Positions 1 to 10,953 of a stretch of 64,000 nucleotides of DNA are shown piece after piece. A program made the translations under genes and the position numbers. Within the stretch, counting starts at the first letter, position 1. The number at the start of each line of letters is the position of its first letter. The notes under the pieces are model-generated. The model saw only the letters and a list, made by a program, of their open reading frames with translations, did not search any database and was not told where the DNA came from. This stretch comes from Closterium sp. Naga37s-1 (lineage: Eukaryota > Streptophyta > Zygnematophyceae > Desmidiales > Closteriaceae): assembly GCA_947471745.1 (NCBI GenBank), contig CANJKZ010000723.1:5993001-6057000 (forward strand), written 5' to 3'.

Positions 1-496
1 GCTGGTACATGTAGAGGACGCAATCCATCTTGCTCTGCAGAAACGCATTCTTCATGTCGAGCTGCATCAGGTGCAGGTCGAGGACTGCTACGATGATCAG
101 GAAGATCTGCAGAGTTACGTAGCTCCCCATTGGCGCGTACGTCTCGTCGTAATCTGCACCGTAAACCTGCGTGAAGCCTTTCACGACCAAGCGGGCCTTC
201 TCACGGGCGACCGTGTCGTTGACGTGGTACTTCGTCGTGAGCACCCAGCGGTTCTTCATGATGTTGACACAGCGCGGACGCTCTACCAACTCTCATGTCC
301 CGTTAGAGATGAGACTCTTGATCTCCTCGTCCATGGCCGCTTTCACCGCCTTGCCCTTCCAGCTCGCCAACGCTTCCTTCACCATCATGTTGGCGATGTT
401 CCAGCGATGCTCTGGGTCAGCATGCATGTCGGGGTCGAGTTCGGGCAGATCGACATCGTCCGCTGCGTCGTCGAGAAGAGTGCTGTAGGCCGTTGG
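1..496 (-). pseudogene. Copia A0, polyprotein segment: start of reverse transcriptase
   Basis: This is the downstream part of family-A copia A0, running off the left edge. The minus strand encodes the linker and RT entry (DMHADPEHRW, then AAMDEEIKSLISNGT), nearly identical to the same part of A1 at 15000-15490. The Trp codon that follows NGT in A1 is TGA here (293-295), so the frame is closed. The segment ends exactly at the target duplication GTTGG (492-496), where B1 inserted; A0 resumes at 7884. RT catalytic residues and the 3' LTR lie outside the window. Confidence 0.9.
492..496. repeat. Target-site duplication of copia B1 (GTTGG)
   Basis: GTTGG precedes the left LTR and recurs at 7884-7888 directly after the right LTR. 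Five bases is the usual duplication for Ty1/copia integrases. It proves that the two A0 flanks were once contiguous. Confidence 0.95.
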
Positions 497-625
497 TGTC
501 AAACTTATATGATCTAGCCTGTGTAGGCTGTAGCGGGTTAGATACTAAGGGGTACACAATTCTAGGGTTTCATATTTGTATCACTTTCATTCCTTAGTTC
601 ATCCATTCTCGTTCTAAGTTTCTCA
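497..625 (+). repeat. 5' LTR of copia B1
   Basis: The 129-bp terminal repeat begins TGTCAAAC and ends TTTCTCA. It matches 7755-7883 except for one G/T difference (TTAGTTC against TTATTTC). It is very short for a copia LTR and is clearly related to the 134-bp LTR of B2. Confidence 0.95.
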
Positions 626-640
626 TGGTATCGAGCAGGT
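626..640 (+). other. Primer-binding site of copia B1
   Basis: TGGTATCGAGCAGG follows the LTR directly. It resembles the initiator-Met tRNA site TGGTATCAGAGC with one base missing. B2 has TGGAATCAGAGCAGG in the same place, so the family keeps a variant iMet-type site. Confidence 0.75.
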
Positions 641-699
641 TCCCTAGTGGGAACTGTCCTAGGGCCCACCAAGATCGATTTTTTTCCTGCCCGGGGCGT

Positions 700-1640
700 G
701 CGTTGTCCCCTGCCCGAGACGCGCCTAGTGTTCTGCCCTTAGCGGCCCGTCGCGCCCTCCTTAGCGGCCCTGCCGCGCCCTCCTTAGCGGCCCCGTCGCG
801 CACTCCTTAGCGGCCCCGTCGCGCCCTCCTTAGCGGCCCCGTCGCGCCCTCCTTAGCGACCCCGTCGCGCACTCCTTAGCGGCCCCGTCGCGCCCTCCTT
901 AGCGGCCCGTCGCGCCGCCCTTAGCGGCCCCGTCGCCGCCTCTGCCGGCCTCGTTGCCGCCCTTGACGGCCCCGTCGCCGCCCCTACCAGCCTCGTTGCC
1001 GCCCTTGACGGCCCCGTCGCCGCCCCTTCCGGCCCCGTCGCCGTCCTTCCGCGGTCCCGTCGCCGCCTCCCCCTTTCAGCGGCCCCGTCGCCGCCCTTTC
1101 AGCGGCCCCGTCGCCGCCCTTTCAGCGGCCCCGTTGCCGCCCTTTCAGCGGCCCCGTCGCCGCCTCTTAGCGGCTTCGTCGCCGCCCTTCAGTGGCCCCG
1201 TCGCCGCCTCTTAGCGGCTTCGTCGCCGCCCTTCAGCGGCCCCGTCGCCGCCCTTCAGCGGCCCCGTCGCTGCCCCTTTCCGTGGCCCCGTCGCCGCCCC
1301 TTTCCGCGGCCCCGTCGCCGCCCCTACTCGGCGGCCTCGTCGCCGCCCTTCAGCGGCCCCGTCGCCGCTCCTTCGCGGCAGCGACGCCGCCCTTCACGGC
1401 CCCGCCGAGCCGCCTTCGCTGCCGAGCCGCTGAGCCGCCGAGCCGCCTTTGCCGCCGAGTCGCCGAGCCGCCTTTGCCGCCGAGCCGCCGAGCCGCCGAG
1501 CCGCCGAACCGCCGAGCCGCACTGCAGCCGAGCCGCCGAGCCGCCGGGCCGCCGCAGCCAAGACGCCGCCGTCACTACAGTAGCGGCCCTGTCCCTGCCG
1601 GCCTGCCCCGGACCGCCTCACTTGCCTGGTAAGCGCAACG
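700..1640 (+). repeat. GC-rich tandem repeats in the B1 leader
   Basis: The untranslated leader between primer site and gag is filled with imperfect repeats of about 22-24 bp around AGCGGCCCCGTCGC, drifting into a GAGCCGCC-rich block near 1400-1560. Open frames across it encode only Pro/Ala/Arg-rich or Ser/Gly-rich low complexity and are not credible genes. B2 has a differently expanded repeat in the same position. Confidence 0.9.
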
Positions 1641-1695
1641 CCTCTGCCACTGCACTGCCCTACCCCGCTGTGCTCACTGCCTGTCTACTGCTGTC

Positions 1696-4600
1696 ATGGC
1701 CACCCCCAGTGTTCTCACCTTTGACGCTGAGGGTCGGGCTGTTGACTTTGAGGTCTGGGTAGATGATCTGCAGCTTTTCCTACAGTGCGATAGGGCAGAC
1801 GGTCTCTCCCTGTTTGACCTCACTTCTGGTGCCTCTCCTGCCCCTGCTGCTGATGCTGACGCCACTGTTCGCTCACAGTGGGCCACGCGCGATGCTGCTG
1901 CTCGCCTTGCTGTGCGCCGCCACTTACCGACCGCTGAGCGCGCGCATTTTAGTAAGTACAAGAGTACTAAGACCTTGTACGACGCTGTAGTTGCACGCTA
2001 CTCTTCCCCTGCCACTGCTGCTCTTAGCCGCCTCATACTGCCGTTCCTCTTCCCTGACCTCGCCGCTTTTCCCACAGTCGCTGACCTCATTACACACCTT
2101 CGCACTAGTGACATTCGCTACCGCGCTGCGCTTCCTGCTGAGTTCTGCGCCAAGAACCCCCCCCCTATGTACATCACCCTTTACTACATAGTCACCCGGC
2201 TCCCTGACACCCTTCGCTCGGTCAGGGACCACTTCCTCTCTGTTTGCCCCACCACTCTCACCGTTGACCTCCTCGAGGAGCGCCTCATAGCAGCAGAGAA
2301 GAGTATAGTCGCTGTAGGAGCCTCTCGTGGTGACCCTCGTACCCCTGTCTTTGAGGGGTGCTCCCCCTCCCCCCTCTTGCCCTCTGTTGCCTCTGCTGCT
2401 GCGGCCGACCTCGTTGGTCTTGAGTCGGTCGGCGCGGCGTCTGCCCCTAGCGGGAGACGCCGCTCAGGCAAGGGCAAGGGGGGCAAGGGCGCTGGAGGAG
2501 CTGGCGGGGGCGGTGGAGGCGGCGGTGGAGGCGGAGGAGGGGGTGGGAGTGGCGGTGGGAGTGGTGGCGGGGGTGGGGGCGCTAGTGGCAGCAGTGGAGG
2601 CGGAGGAGGCGGCGGTGGTGGCGGTGCGGGCGGAGGTGGCGGAGGTGGAGGCGGTGGTGGAGGTAGCGGCGGCGGAGGTGGAGCTGGTCGGGGCGGCGCT
2701 ACGCAGAGGGTCGGCTCCGGTGGTGGTCAGCGCTAGCAGCAGCAGCAGCAGCGCACTCGTGAGACCCCTTCCCCTCAGCAGCTTCGTGAGTGGTACACTG
2801 CTCGTCAGCGGGGTGGGGGTGCTGGCCCCTGTACCTACGTTCTACGTACCGGCGACCGCGCGGGTGAGCAGTGTGGGGGTCCGCACTCCACCCAGCGCTG
2901 CTTCGGCCGCCTGACGGACGCTTGGCGTCATCAGTTCCCTGACGCTACTGAGATCCCTCGCTGGGGCGAGCTGTTTAGGGCGGGTGTTCCGATCTTTGAT
3001 CTTGACTATGATGCTATTCTTGCTGCCATGTATGCTGTGACTATTAGTGATGAGGGTGACTGTTACCGGTGTTTTCCGCCTGACCCGGGCATTGAGGCTG
3101 CTGCTCTAGGTGCTGGTGAGGCTGCTGCTCTAGGTGCCAATGAGCCTGCTGCCGCAGGTGCTGGTGAGTCTGCGCTCTCAGGTACCGCGTCGGCTCCGGC
3201 CACCCACACCTTCACCCTTGACTCGGGTGCTTCCCGCTCCTTTTTTCGAGACCGCACCACGCTTACGCCGCTTAGTCGGCCAGTGGCAGTCTCCCTGGCA
3301 GACCCCTCTGGGGGTCCTGTCCTTGCCCACTTCTCCACTGTTCTACCGTGTCCGGCGGCCCCTTCTGGAACCCTGTCTGGTCTTTACATCCCCTCGTTCT
3401 CTACGAACTTGGTGAGTGGTGCTGACCTCCAGGATGGAGTGGTTCACCAGTTCACTCCTGCGAGTCAGCGAGTGACCCACTGTACCTGTGCTCGGACGGG
3501 CCGTCACTTGGCCACGTTTACCCGTCAGCCGGGGTCGAGCCTGTACACACTGACTACTGAGTCTCCTCCGGTCGCTGAGTCTGCTCAGGTAGCCGCGTCG
3601 GGTCAGGTGTTTGCTGCGGCATCCAGGTCTGGTCCTGAGTCTGCCCCCTGCTCGTGTCGTCTCCTGTCTCACCAGACTCTCCTCTGGCACCACCGCCTTG
3701 GTCACCCCTCCCTGCCTCGTCTTCGAGGCATGGCCTCCCGTGTGCTTGTCTCTGGTCTCGCTCGGTCCCTCCCTCCCCTTCCTCCGGGGACTGCCCCCAC
3801 CTGCGTTCCCTGTGTCGAGGGGCGGCAGCGCGCTGCTCCTCACTCCTCCGAGTTTCCTCCGACAGAGGCTCCGCTGCAGACGCTTCACATGGACGTGTGG
3901 GGCCCAGCCCGCGTCCGTGGACAGGGTCACGAGCGTTACTTCCTGCTGGTGGTTGACGACTACTCGCGTTACACCGCAGTCTTCCCCTTGCGCAGCAAGG
4001 GTGAGGTCACTGAGGTGTTGATCGCCTGGATCCGCGCAGCTCGTCTCCAGCTCAGAGAGAGTTTCGGCTCGGACTTTCCTGTTCTGCGTCTGCACTCTGA
4101 CAGAGGCGGAGAGTTCTCCTCTGACCTTCTGCGAGCCTTCTGTCGTGCACGAGGCATCCGCCAGACCTTCACGCTTCCGGACTCTCCGCAGCAAAATGGG
4201 ATTGCTGAGCGCCGCATTGGCATGGTCATGGACGTCGCTCGTACGTCCATGGTCCATGCGGCTGCCCCCCATTTTCTGTGGCCGTTTGCGGTTCGGTACG
4301 CGGCGCATCAGATCAACCTTCAGCCCCGGGTCTCCATGCCGGAGACCTCCCCTGCTTTGCTGTGGACGGGGAAGGTTGGCGATGCGTTTGCGTTCCGTGT
4401 CTGGGGATCTCGGGCGTTTGTCCGCGACCTGTCTGCGGACAAGCTGTCCCCTCGTGCTGTTCCCTGCGTCTTCCTTGGCTCCCCCCCTGACGCGCCGGGC
4501 TGGCAGTTCTACCACCCCACCTCGCGCCGTGTTCTGTCCTCCCAGGACGTCACGTTTGACGAGTCGGTTCCCTACTACCGTCTCTTCCCCTACCGCACTG

Positions 4601-7542
4601 CGTCCCTCCCCCCCCCGCTGCTCTTCCTTACGCCAGGTCCCCCTCCGGTAGACCCCCTCCCCCCTCAGGGTCCTGCCCCCTCAGGTGTGTCTCAGGTAGA
4701 CGCAGTCGACCCTGTCGAGGTAGCTGTTGACTCTGGTGCTGCTAGGGGTGCTGAGCCTGCGGGTGCTGGGTCTGGGGGTGCTGACTCTGGGGGTGCTGCG
4801 CCTGGGGGTGCTGAGCCTGGGGGTGCTGCGTCTGGGGGTGCTGAGCCTGGGGGTGCTGCGTTTGGGGGTGCGGAGTCTGAGGGTACTGGACCTGCTCGTG
4901 TGGCGTCTGGCGGTGCTGGGCCTGGAGGTTCTTCGGGTGCTTTGTCCCGGCGGGAGCTACTCTCTCCACAGGAGCTGCGTGAGTGGTTTGCCCGGCGCTG
5001 GAGGCGAGCTGCTGGAGCTGGAGGTGCTGCGGGTACTGGAGGTTCTGCTGCTGCTGAGGGTGCTGGTGCCGCGGGTCCGGGAGGTGCTCGTACTGGGAGT
5101 ACTGGAGCTGCTGGGCCTGCGGGTGCTTCTCGTACTGGAGCTGGTGGTGCTGCGGGCGTCGGTGCTACTGAGGGTGCTGGAGCTGGACCCGCTGCGTCTT
5201 CTGGTGGTCCGGCTGGAGCTGGAGCTGCTGGGGGTGTTGGCGCTGAGGGTGCCTCTGGTGCTGGTGCCTCTGAGGGTACTGGAGTTGGCGCTGCTGGAGC
5301 TGGGGGTGCTACTGGCGCTGGTGCTGTCGTTCGGGGTGCTCCGGCTCCTCCCTTACAGTGTCCACCGCTTGTCCCGTCCGAGTCACAGTTACAGCCTACC
5401 TCTCCTCTGCCTGCTCCTTCTCCCTACACTGGTCCTACTGGAGGTCTTGCTGAGCATCGTGAGCCTGCGTCTCGTCCTGCGTCGCCTGTCCGTGCTGCTT
5501 GCACTAGTAGTCGTGGTTCGCGTCAGCGTCCTCCCCCTGTCCCCGGCACGCACCGGATGTCTCTGCGTCCCTCCACTGCTCCGCTGCGTGCCCCTTTGCC
5601 TTCTCCTCCTGAGTCCTCTCTTCCTGTTCTTGCCGACCCGGAGTCGGACTCCCTTCGTGCTGCCAGTCCTACTGTCACGCGTCTCCTTGCTACTGTCGTC
5701 ACTGACCCTTCCTTTGAGTCCGCTGCTGCGTCTGCCTTAGTTTCTGAGCTTGTCGACTTCGCTGCTCACTGTTGCCTAGACTACGCTGCTAGTCTTGTCG
5801 CTGAGTCTGAGTATGTCTGTCCTCCGTCCGTCGGGGGTGAGTGTGCCCTAGGCACGGACGTCCTTGAGGACAGGCAGGAGGAGTTCCAGTGCTTTGCTGC
5901 TGCTTCACCTCATCTCGTGTCCATGCTGCTTGCCCCTGAGGGAGACCCGGATGCAACAGACATCCAGACTCCGCGCTCTTACGCGGAGGCGATAGAGGGT
6001 CCCTACTCCTCTCAGTGGCAGGCAGCCATGGATGCAGAGATGGCTTCATGGAAGTCCACAGGCACCTACGTCGACGAGGTTCCCCCTCCTGGGGCGAACA
6101 TCGTCAGTGGCATGTGGATTTTCAGGGTGAAGCGGCCGCCGGGTTCTCCGCCTGTCTTCAAGGCGCGCTACGTGGCTCGTAGCTTCAGTCAGCGGCAGGG
6201 AGTTGACTACTTTCAGACCTTCTCTCCCACCCCGAAGATGACCACTCTTCGGGTACTGCTGCACATAGCCGCTCACCGTGACTACGAGCTTCACTCTCTT
6301 GACTTCAGCACTGCTTTCTTGCAGGGCAGCCTGCACGAGGAGATCTGGCTGCGCCGCCCACCTGGCTTCACTGGGTCTTTTCCTCCTGGTACCCAGTGGA
6401 GCCTCCGGCGGCCAGTCTACGGTCTCCGCCAGGCACCGCGTGAGTGGCACAACACACTGAGGACTACACTTGCGGCTCTTGGGTTTGCTCCTTCTACTGC
6501 CGACCCGTCGCTGTTTCTGCGCACCGACACTTCTTTGCCGCCGTTCTACATCCTCGTGTACGTCGACGACTTGGTCTTTGCCACAGCTGACACTGCTGGA
6601 CTCGCCCACGTGAAGTCCGAGCTGCAGAAGAGACACACGTGCACAGACCTGGGTGAACTGCGCAGCTACCTTGGCTTGCAGATCACCCGGGACAGAGCAC
6701 AGCGCACCATTACCCTGACTCAGTCACACATGGTGCAGCAGGTCCTTCAGCGCTTCGGCTTCACGTACTCCTCGCCTCAGGCCACTCCTCTGTCTACTTG
6801 CCACTCGCTCTCATCTCTGCCTTCGGATGAGTCCGTAGAGTCGAGTGGCCTGTACCCAGAGCTTGTTGGCTACCTCATGTACCTGATGACCTACACTCGA
6901 CCTGACCTTGCGTACCCTCTTAGCATTCTGGCACGCTATGTTGCTCCTGGGAGACACAGACCAGAGCACATGGCTGCAGCGAAGAGGGTGTTGCGCTACT
7001 TGTGCAGTACGTCGGGCATGGGGCTTGTGCTTGGAGGGCGGAGTCCAGTGGTCCTCACTGGTCACGCAGACGCTTCTTGGGCTGACGACCAGGCTACGCA
7101 GCGGTCGTCACAGGGTTACACCTTCAGCCTTGGCTCCGGCTCTGTTTCGTGGCGGTCTACCCACTCGTCTTCTGTTCTCGGCTCCAGTTGTGAGGCTGAG
7201 ATCTACGCAGGGGCCATGGCTGCACAGGAGCTACGCTAGCTCACCTACCTGCTAACTGACCTAGGAGAGCCGCCTCGTTCTCCTCCAGTTCTGTACGTAG
7301 ACAACAAGGCTATGCTGGCCTTGTGTCGGGAGCACAGACTGGAGCACAGAACGAAGCACATCGCTCTTCGCTACTTCCTTGCTCGTGAGCTGCAGCTGCG
7401 CGGTCAGCTGCGTCTTGCTTACGTGGCCTCTGAGGCCAACACTGCTGATATCTTCACCAAGGCACTTGCGCCTTGTGACCATCAGCGCTTCTGTACTCTG
7501 TTAGGTCTTGTACCTACCTTGCCTCACTTGCTCACTTCTTGA
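1696..7542 (+). pseudogene. gag-pol polyprotein of copia B1, two in-frame stops
   Basis: One frame of 1949 codons runs from ATG 1696 to the stop at 7540-7542, interrupted by TAG at 2734-2736 (codon 347) and TAG at 7237-7239. B2 has Gln and Trp at these points. Order: gag domain (first about 250 residues); a poly-Gly tract at about 2500-2700; protease with DSGAS at 3220; GAG-pre-integrase with HHRLGH and CVPCVEG (3690-3830); integrase with HMDVWGP, HSDRGGEF and QQNGIAER; a long Ala/Gly/Glu-Pro linker (4730-5340); RT with YVDD at 6559-6570; RNase H with ADASWADD and CEAEIYAGAMAAQE. The protein would copy and integrate the element. I chose ATG 1696 because MATPSVL is shared with B2. Confidence 0.93.
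4727..5340 (+). repeat. Ala/Gly-rich repeat linker between integrase and RT of B1
   Basis: The coding sequence repeats GGTGCTGAGCCTGGG-like units, giving PGGAEPGGAASGGAEP-type peptide repeats and then an AGGAAGAG-rich stretch. It sits between the integrase C-terminal region and the RT entry. The equivalent in B2 (53170-53520) differs in repeat number, as expected for slippage-prone spacer DNA. Confidence 0.85.
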
Positions 7543-7754
7543 CCTTGCTTGTACTGTTACATATATATATACCTGCTCTTGCTTGTTTAGCGTTATATAT
7601 ATGTGTGTACTCATGCATGTGAACTGGCCTTGTGGCCTTGAACTTGTGCTCGGAATGTGTGGTGACGTTGTGATCCACCCTGAGCTTGCTTTGCCTTGCT
7701 TTGCTTGACTGGTCTTGTGACCCCTTGTTCTCCCCCACTTTGCCTATGGGGGTG
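7543..7754 (+). other. 3' untranslated region and polypurine tract of B1
   Basis: The 212 bp after the pol stop contain two TATATATA runs (7560-7605) and end in TATGGGGGTG directly before the right LTR, the expected plus-strand primer tract. B2 keeps the same arrangement on the minus strand at 50428-50634. Confidence 0.8.
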
Positions 7755-7883
7755 TGTCAAACTTATATGATCTAGCCTGTGTAGGCTGTAGCGGGTTAGA
7801 TACTAAGGGGTACACAATTCTAGGGTTTCATATTTGTATCACTTTCATTCCTTATTTCATCCATTCTCGTTCTAAGTTTCTCA
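7755..7883 (+). repeat. 3' LTR of copia B1
   Basis: The 129-bp repeat matches 497-625 with one difference and is followed by the duplication GTTGG (7884-7888), after which A0 resumes. Confidence 0.95.
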
Positions 7884-9815
7884 GTTGGCGGCAGACAAGC
7901 GTGGTAGCTCAGCTTCTCAGGCGGCTTGCCGATGTTGGGGCGGGCAGAACGGCGCGGTTTATCCTTTTCGACCGCGACCTCCACCACGTCGACGTCTTCG
8001 GCCTGTTCCCCTTTTCCACCACCGGCTGCTCCGACGACTTCCACAACGTCGTCGCTCAACGAGTCGTCGTCGAACTGCTCCCCTGTCAACAGCTCCTCTA
8101 CCGACGGCTCCCCCAGGATCGGCTTCTGTGCCAACAACTCCTCTGAAGTTGGCGCCTTTGCCGATGGTTCCTCTGCAGTCTGCTTTGGCGCCTCTGTGAG
8201 CAGCTCCTCTGCAAGTGGCACTTCTGCCGACGGCTTCGCTGAAGTCAGCTATATGGTCGTCTGCCGCGTCCCGGCCTTCTCGACGTCACGTCGGCTACCG
8301 GCGATGCAACCGGTCAGCGCCGCAGGCGACGCACCAAGTCTCCCCTCATCGCCGGTGGCCGAGGAGGGCACAACAGGAGGAGGGAGCGAGACTTCCTATA
8401 CGTCCTCATCATCAGGCTCGTTGACGACGACGAGCAGAGGAGGCATCTCCGAGGAGGAATTCGACGGCGGAGCAGACGGCGTCCTCTTCGACGCCGGCCC
8501 GTACTCTGCCTTCCACTCCTCCATCGACAGGGACTCGTAGAAGATCGCTTCGACCATCGTGACGACTTTGTTGTCTGTCAAGTCGAGCACCTCCCACCCC
8601 TTGCTCTCTACCGACACTCCGAGGTGAAGACCCCAACGGGCCTTCGGCGCCAGCTTCCCGCCGCGCTGCTGCTCGGGGGCCATGAACTGCACCATGCAGC
8701 CCCACACGCGCGCCAGCGTCAAATCCGGCTTCCTCCCGAACAGCAGCTCGTGTGGCGTCACCCCCTTTGGCAGAGAAGCCCGCTCGAGGCAGTTGCGCAC
8801 CTAGACAGCTTGGCGCGGAGCAAGGTGCCACTAGTGATGCTTCGCGCCCATGTGCAGAAGCATCGTACGCACGGCCTCGACCACCGTGCGCATCTCCCGC
8901 TCGGCCATCCCGTTCTGCTGCGGAGTGTAGGGGCACGTCAGATTTTGGAGGATTCCCTTGTCCTCGACGAGGTCGGTGAAGGCATGACCGAGGAACTCCC
9001 CTCCACGGTCCGAACGCAATTTCTTCACCGTCTTTGACGTCTGCCGCTCCACCTCCTTCAGCCATTTTTCGAAGACAACCAGCACGTCGCTTTCCTTCGC
9101 GATTGGCCAAACCCACGCATAGCAAGTCTTCTGATCTTTCAGCAGAAGAAAGTAGAGGCTGCCATCGTTGGCGGCCCGCAGAGATCGACGTGCACTACAT
9201 CGAGTGCGTTCTCAACTTCTGCACCTTTGTCGGGAAAGGTGTGCCTCGCCAGCTTGCCGCCGACGCAGGAGGCACAAGGTAGATCAGCTGCGATCGACCT
9301 CTTGATGTCCAGATTGGCAGCGACCTCATGTTTCGCCGAGCTCTTCATCGTGTCAACGCCGATGTGCGCAAGCCGTGTGTGCAACATGTCTGGGGTCAAC
9401 TTCGTCGCAGACGCAATCGTCCGCAGAGCCACAACCTCCGTCGAAGTCGTCGTAGACTTCGTCGAGTAGGGGAGCGGGTCGGTGCAGAGTACTCTGGCGG
9501 AGTAGCGTGCTCGACCAAGGACATCGCCGGCAGAAGACACCAGCAGCATCTCTCCGCCGTCGTCCTGTAGCTTCACGCCGTTCTCATTGAGCTGGCGAGC
9601 AGACAGCATATTCGCGTGCACACCCGGAACGTAGAGTACGTCGGGGACGAGGACCTGCTTCCCGGCCTCCCCTTGCAAAGCAACGGTGCCTCTACCTTCG
9701 ACGCTCTGAAGCGCCCCGTTGAAGCCGCGGACGTGACGAACATCGCCGCTCGGCTACATGTCGACGAAAACCTCCTTCATCCCCATCAGATGGTGGGAGC
9801 AGCCGCTGTCGAGTA
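7884..9815 (-). pseudogene. Copia A0, pol segment: protease end, integrase and linker
   Basis: Read on the minus strand from 9815 to 7884. The start carries the protease motif LLDSG, then the GAG-pre-integrase block (MLHTRLAHIG, CASCVGGKLARHTF), integrase with RSDRGGEF and QQNGMAEREMR, the integrase tail, and an acidic Ser/Glu-rich linker. Relative to A1 a 13-bp deletion near 9170 breaks the frame just after VHVDLCGP. The segment aligns with A1 15480-18390 after removal of T1. It is the middle part of the element split by B1 (left) and the gypsy element (right). Confidence 0.88.
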
Positions 9816-10953
9816 GCACAACAGTCGGATTGGCCTGCACAGCAGCAGCGACCGCCTTGAAGTCTTCGCCATCCTCCAGCGCCAGCGAGAGTGTCGGCTC
9901 CACCACGCTGACCAACGAGCACGAAGCCTCCTCGCCACGAGTGTTGCCGCCAGAGGAGTCCGCATCCTTCGTTGAAGACGTCTTCGACGGCTGCTTCTCC
10001 TTGCGCGGATGGTTGTCCCGACGACGACGGCCACCATCTCCCTTTCTGAGGTTGGCGTCCCGGTCGTCGTCAGACTCATCTCGGTCGGGGCAATCGTACG
10101 AGAGGTGGTTGGGAGCATCGCAGATTTAGCAACGGCGGCCTTCTCAACGCGAGCCACTACTGCTGCGATCTCCACCTTTCGCCGACTTCCCGCGGTCGGC
10201 GCCTTCTGTCGATTTCGAGTTCGATGACTTCCCACCACCGCCTCCGGCAGACTTCCCACGCTACCCTTGTTGGCGTCCCTGCTTTGCCGGGACGTAGTTG
10301 ACGTAGTTGGCCTCCGGAAGCAGTTCTGCAGGTCGCTTCGACTCCTGCATGAACTCATCCTGGATGATATGGCTCGAAAGCGAGTTCTCGTTCAGAGTCT
10401 CGCGCGTGCCGGGAATTGTCAGCATCCGGCGCATCAGATTGTAGCCCGAGGGGAGGCCACTAATGACATGAGTGACATACGATGCCACCGAGTAGTCGAC
10501 GCCGGCCATCCGCAGATCAGCCAAGACTCGCCACGCTCGATTGCAGTACTCGGTCGCCGATTCCTGCTCCCCCATCCGAATGTTGGTCAACTTCTTCTCC
10601 AGCTGACTGATGTAGAGGTCGTCGATCACTTTGTAGGTGCACATGATGTACTGCCACGCTTGGAAGCCAGCATCCACCCGAAGTCTGCACGACTTCAATG
10701 CGACCTGCACCAGAGGTGAGCAGCACCTTGAAATGACCATAAATGTCAGAAGATGAGCAGCGCGAAATTCCGACCAGAGGTTCACATCCTCCTCGTCCGG
10801 CGCCAGAACAGTTCTGTCGACGAACTTCTTCAATCCAGCGATCTCCAGCTGAGGCTCAATGGATTCAATCTATGTGATCAAGTCATGTCGACCTTCCAGG
10901 AGCTTCGGCACAACGATCTTGTCCGGCGAAAATTTAAAATATCCGTACGCCAG
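9816..10953 (-). pseudogene. Copia A0, gag segment (capsid and zinc knuckle)
   Basis: On the minus strand, 10833-10261 encodes a 190-residue capsid-like stretch (EFRAAHLLTFMVISRCC, QLEKKLTNIRMGEQESATEYCNR). A basic Ser/Gly-rich tail with the zinc knuckle follows. The knuckle Tyr codon of A1 (CYICDAPDHLSYDC) is TAA here (10126-10128), so gag is broken before the protease. The N-terminal end (FSPDKIVVPKLLEGRHDL) runs up to the gypsy insertion at 10953 and continues at 24891. Confidence 0.88.
10949..10953. repeat. Target-site duplication of the gypsy element (GCCAG)
   Basis: GCCAG lies directly before the left gypsy LTR and again at 24886-24890 after the right one. A0 sequence is continuous once the element and one copy are removed. 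Confidence 0.95.

Larger units (their letters stand above)
497..7883 (+). mobile_element. Complete Ty1/copia retrotransposon B1 (7387 bp)
   Basis: The element is bounded by two 129-bp LTRs (497-625 and 7755-7883) that I see differing at one base, and by the 5-bp duplication GTTGG. Between them lie a tRNA-type primer site, a roughly 1-kb GC-rich repeat leader, a gag-pol frame in copia order (gag, protease, integrase, RT, RNase H) and a purine tract. It inserted into A0 in the opposite orientation. The gag-pol frame has two nonsense codons, so this copy cannot make a full polyprotein, but the near-identical LTRs say it is young. Its closest relative in the window is B2 at 50294-57593. Confidence 0.96.

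Noticed and set aside
954..1632. Pro/Ala/Arg-rich frames in the B1 leader, and similar ones at 56530-57366
   Set aside because: They translate GC-rich tandem repeats in untranslated leaders, and the two sister elements do not conserve the peptide.
3343..4515. 390-residue minus-strand frame opposite B1 integrase
   Set aside because: It is a shadow of a GC-rich coding frame, basic and without domains. The plus strand carries the recognisable protease and integrase.
4742..4969. PQTQHPQAQHP repeat peptide on the minus strand (also 53169-53462 plus)
   Set aside because: It is the antisense reading of the linker repeat in gag-pol.
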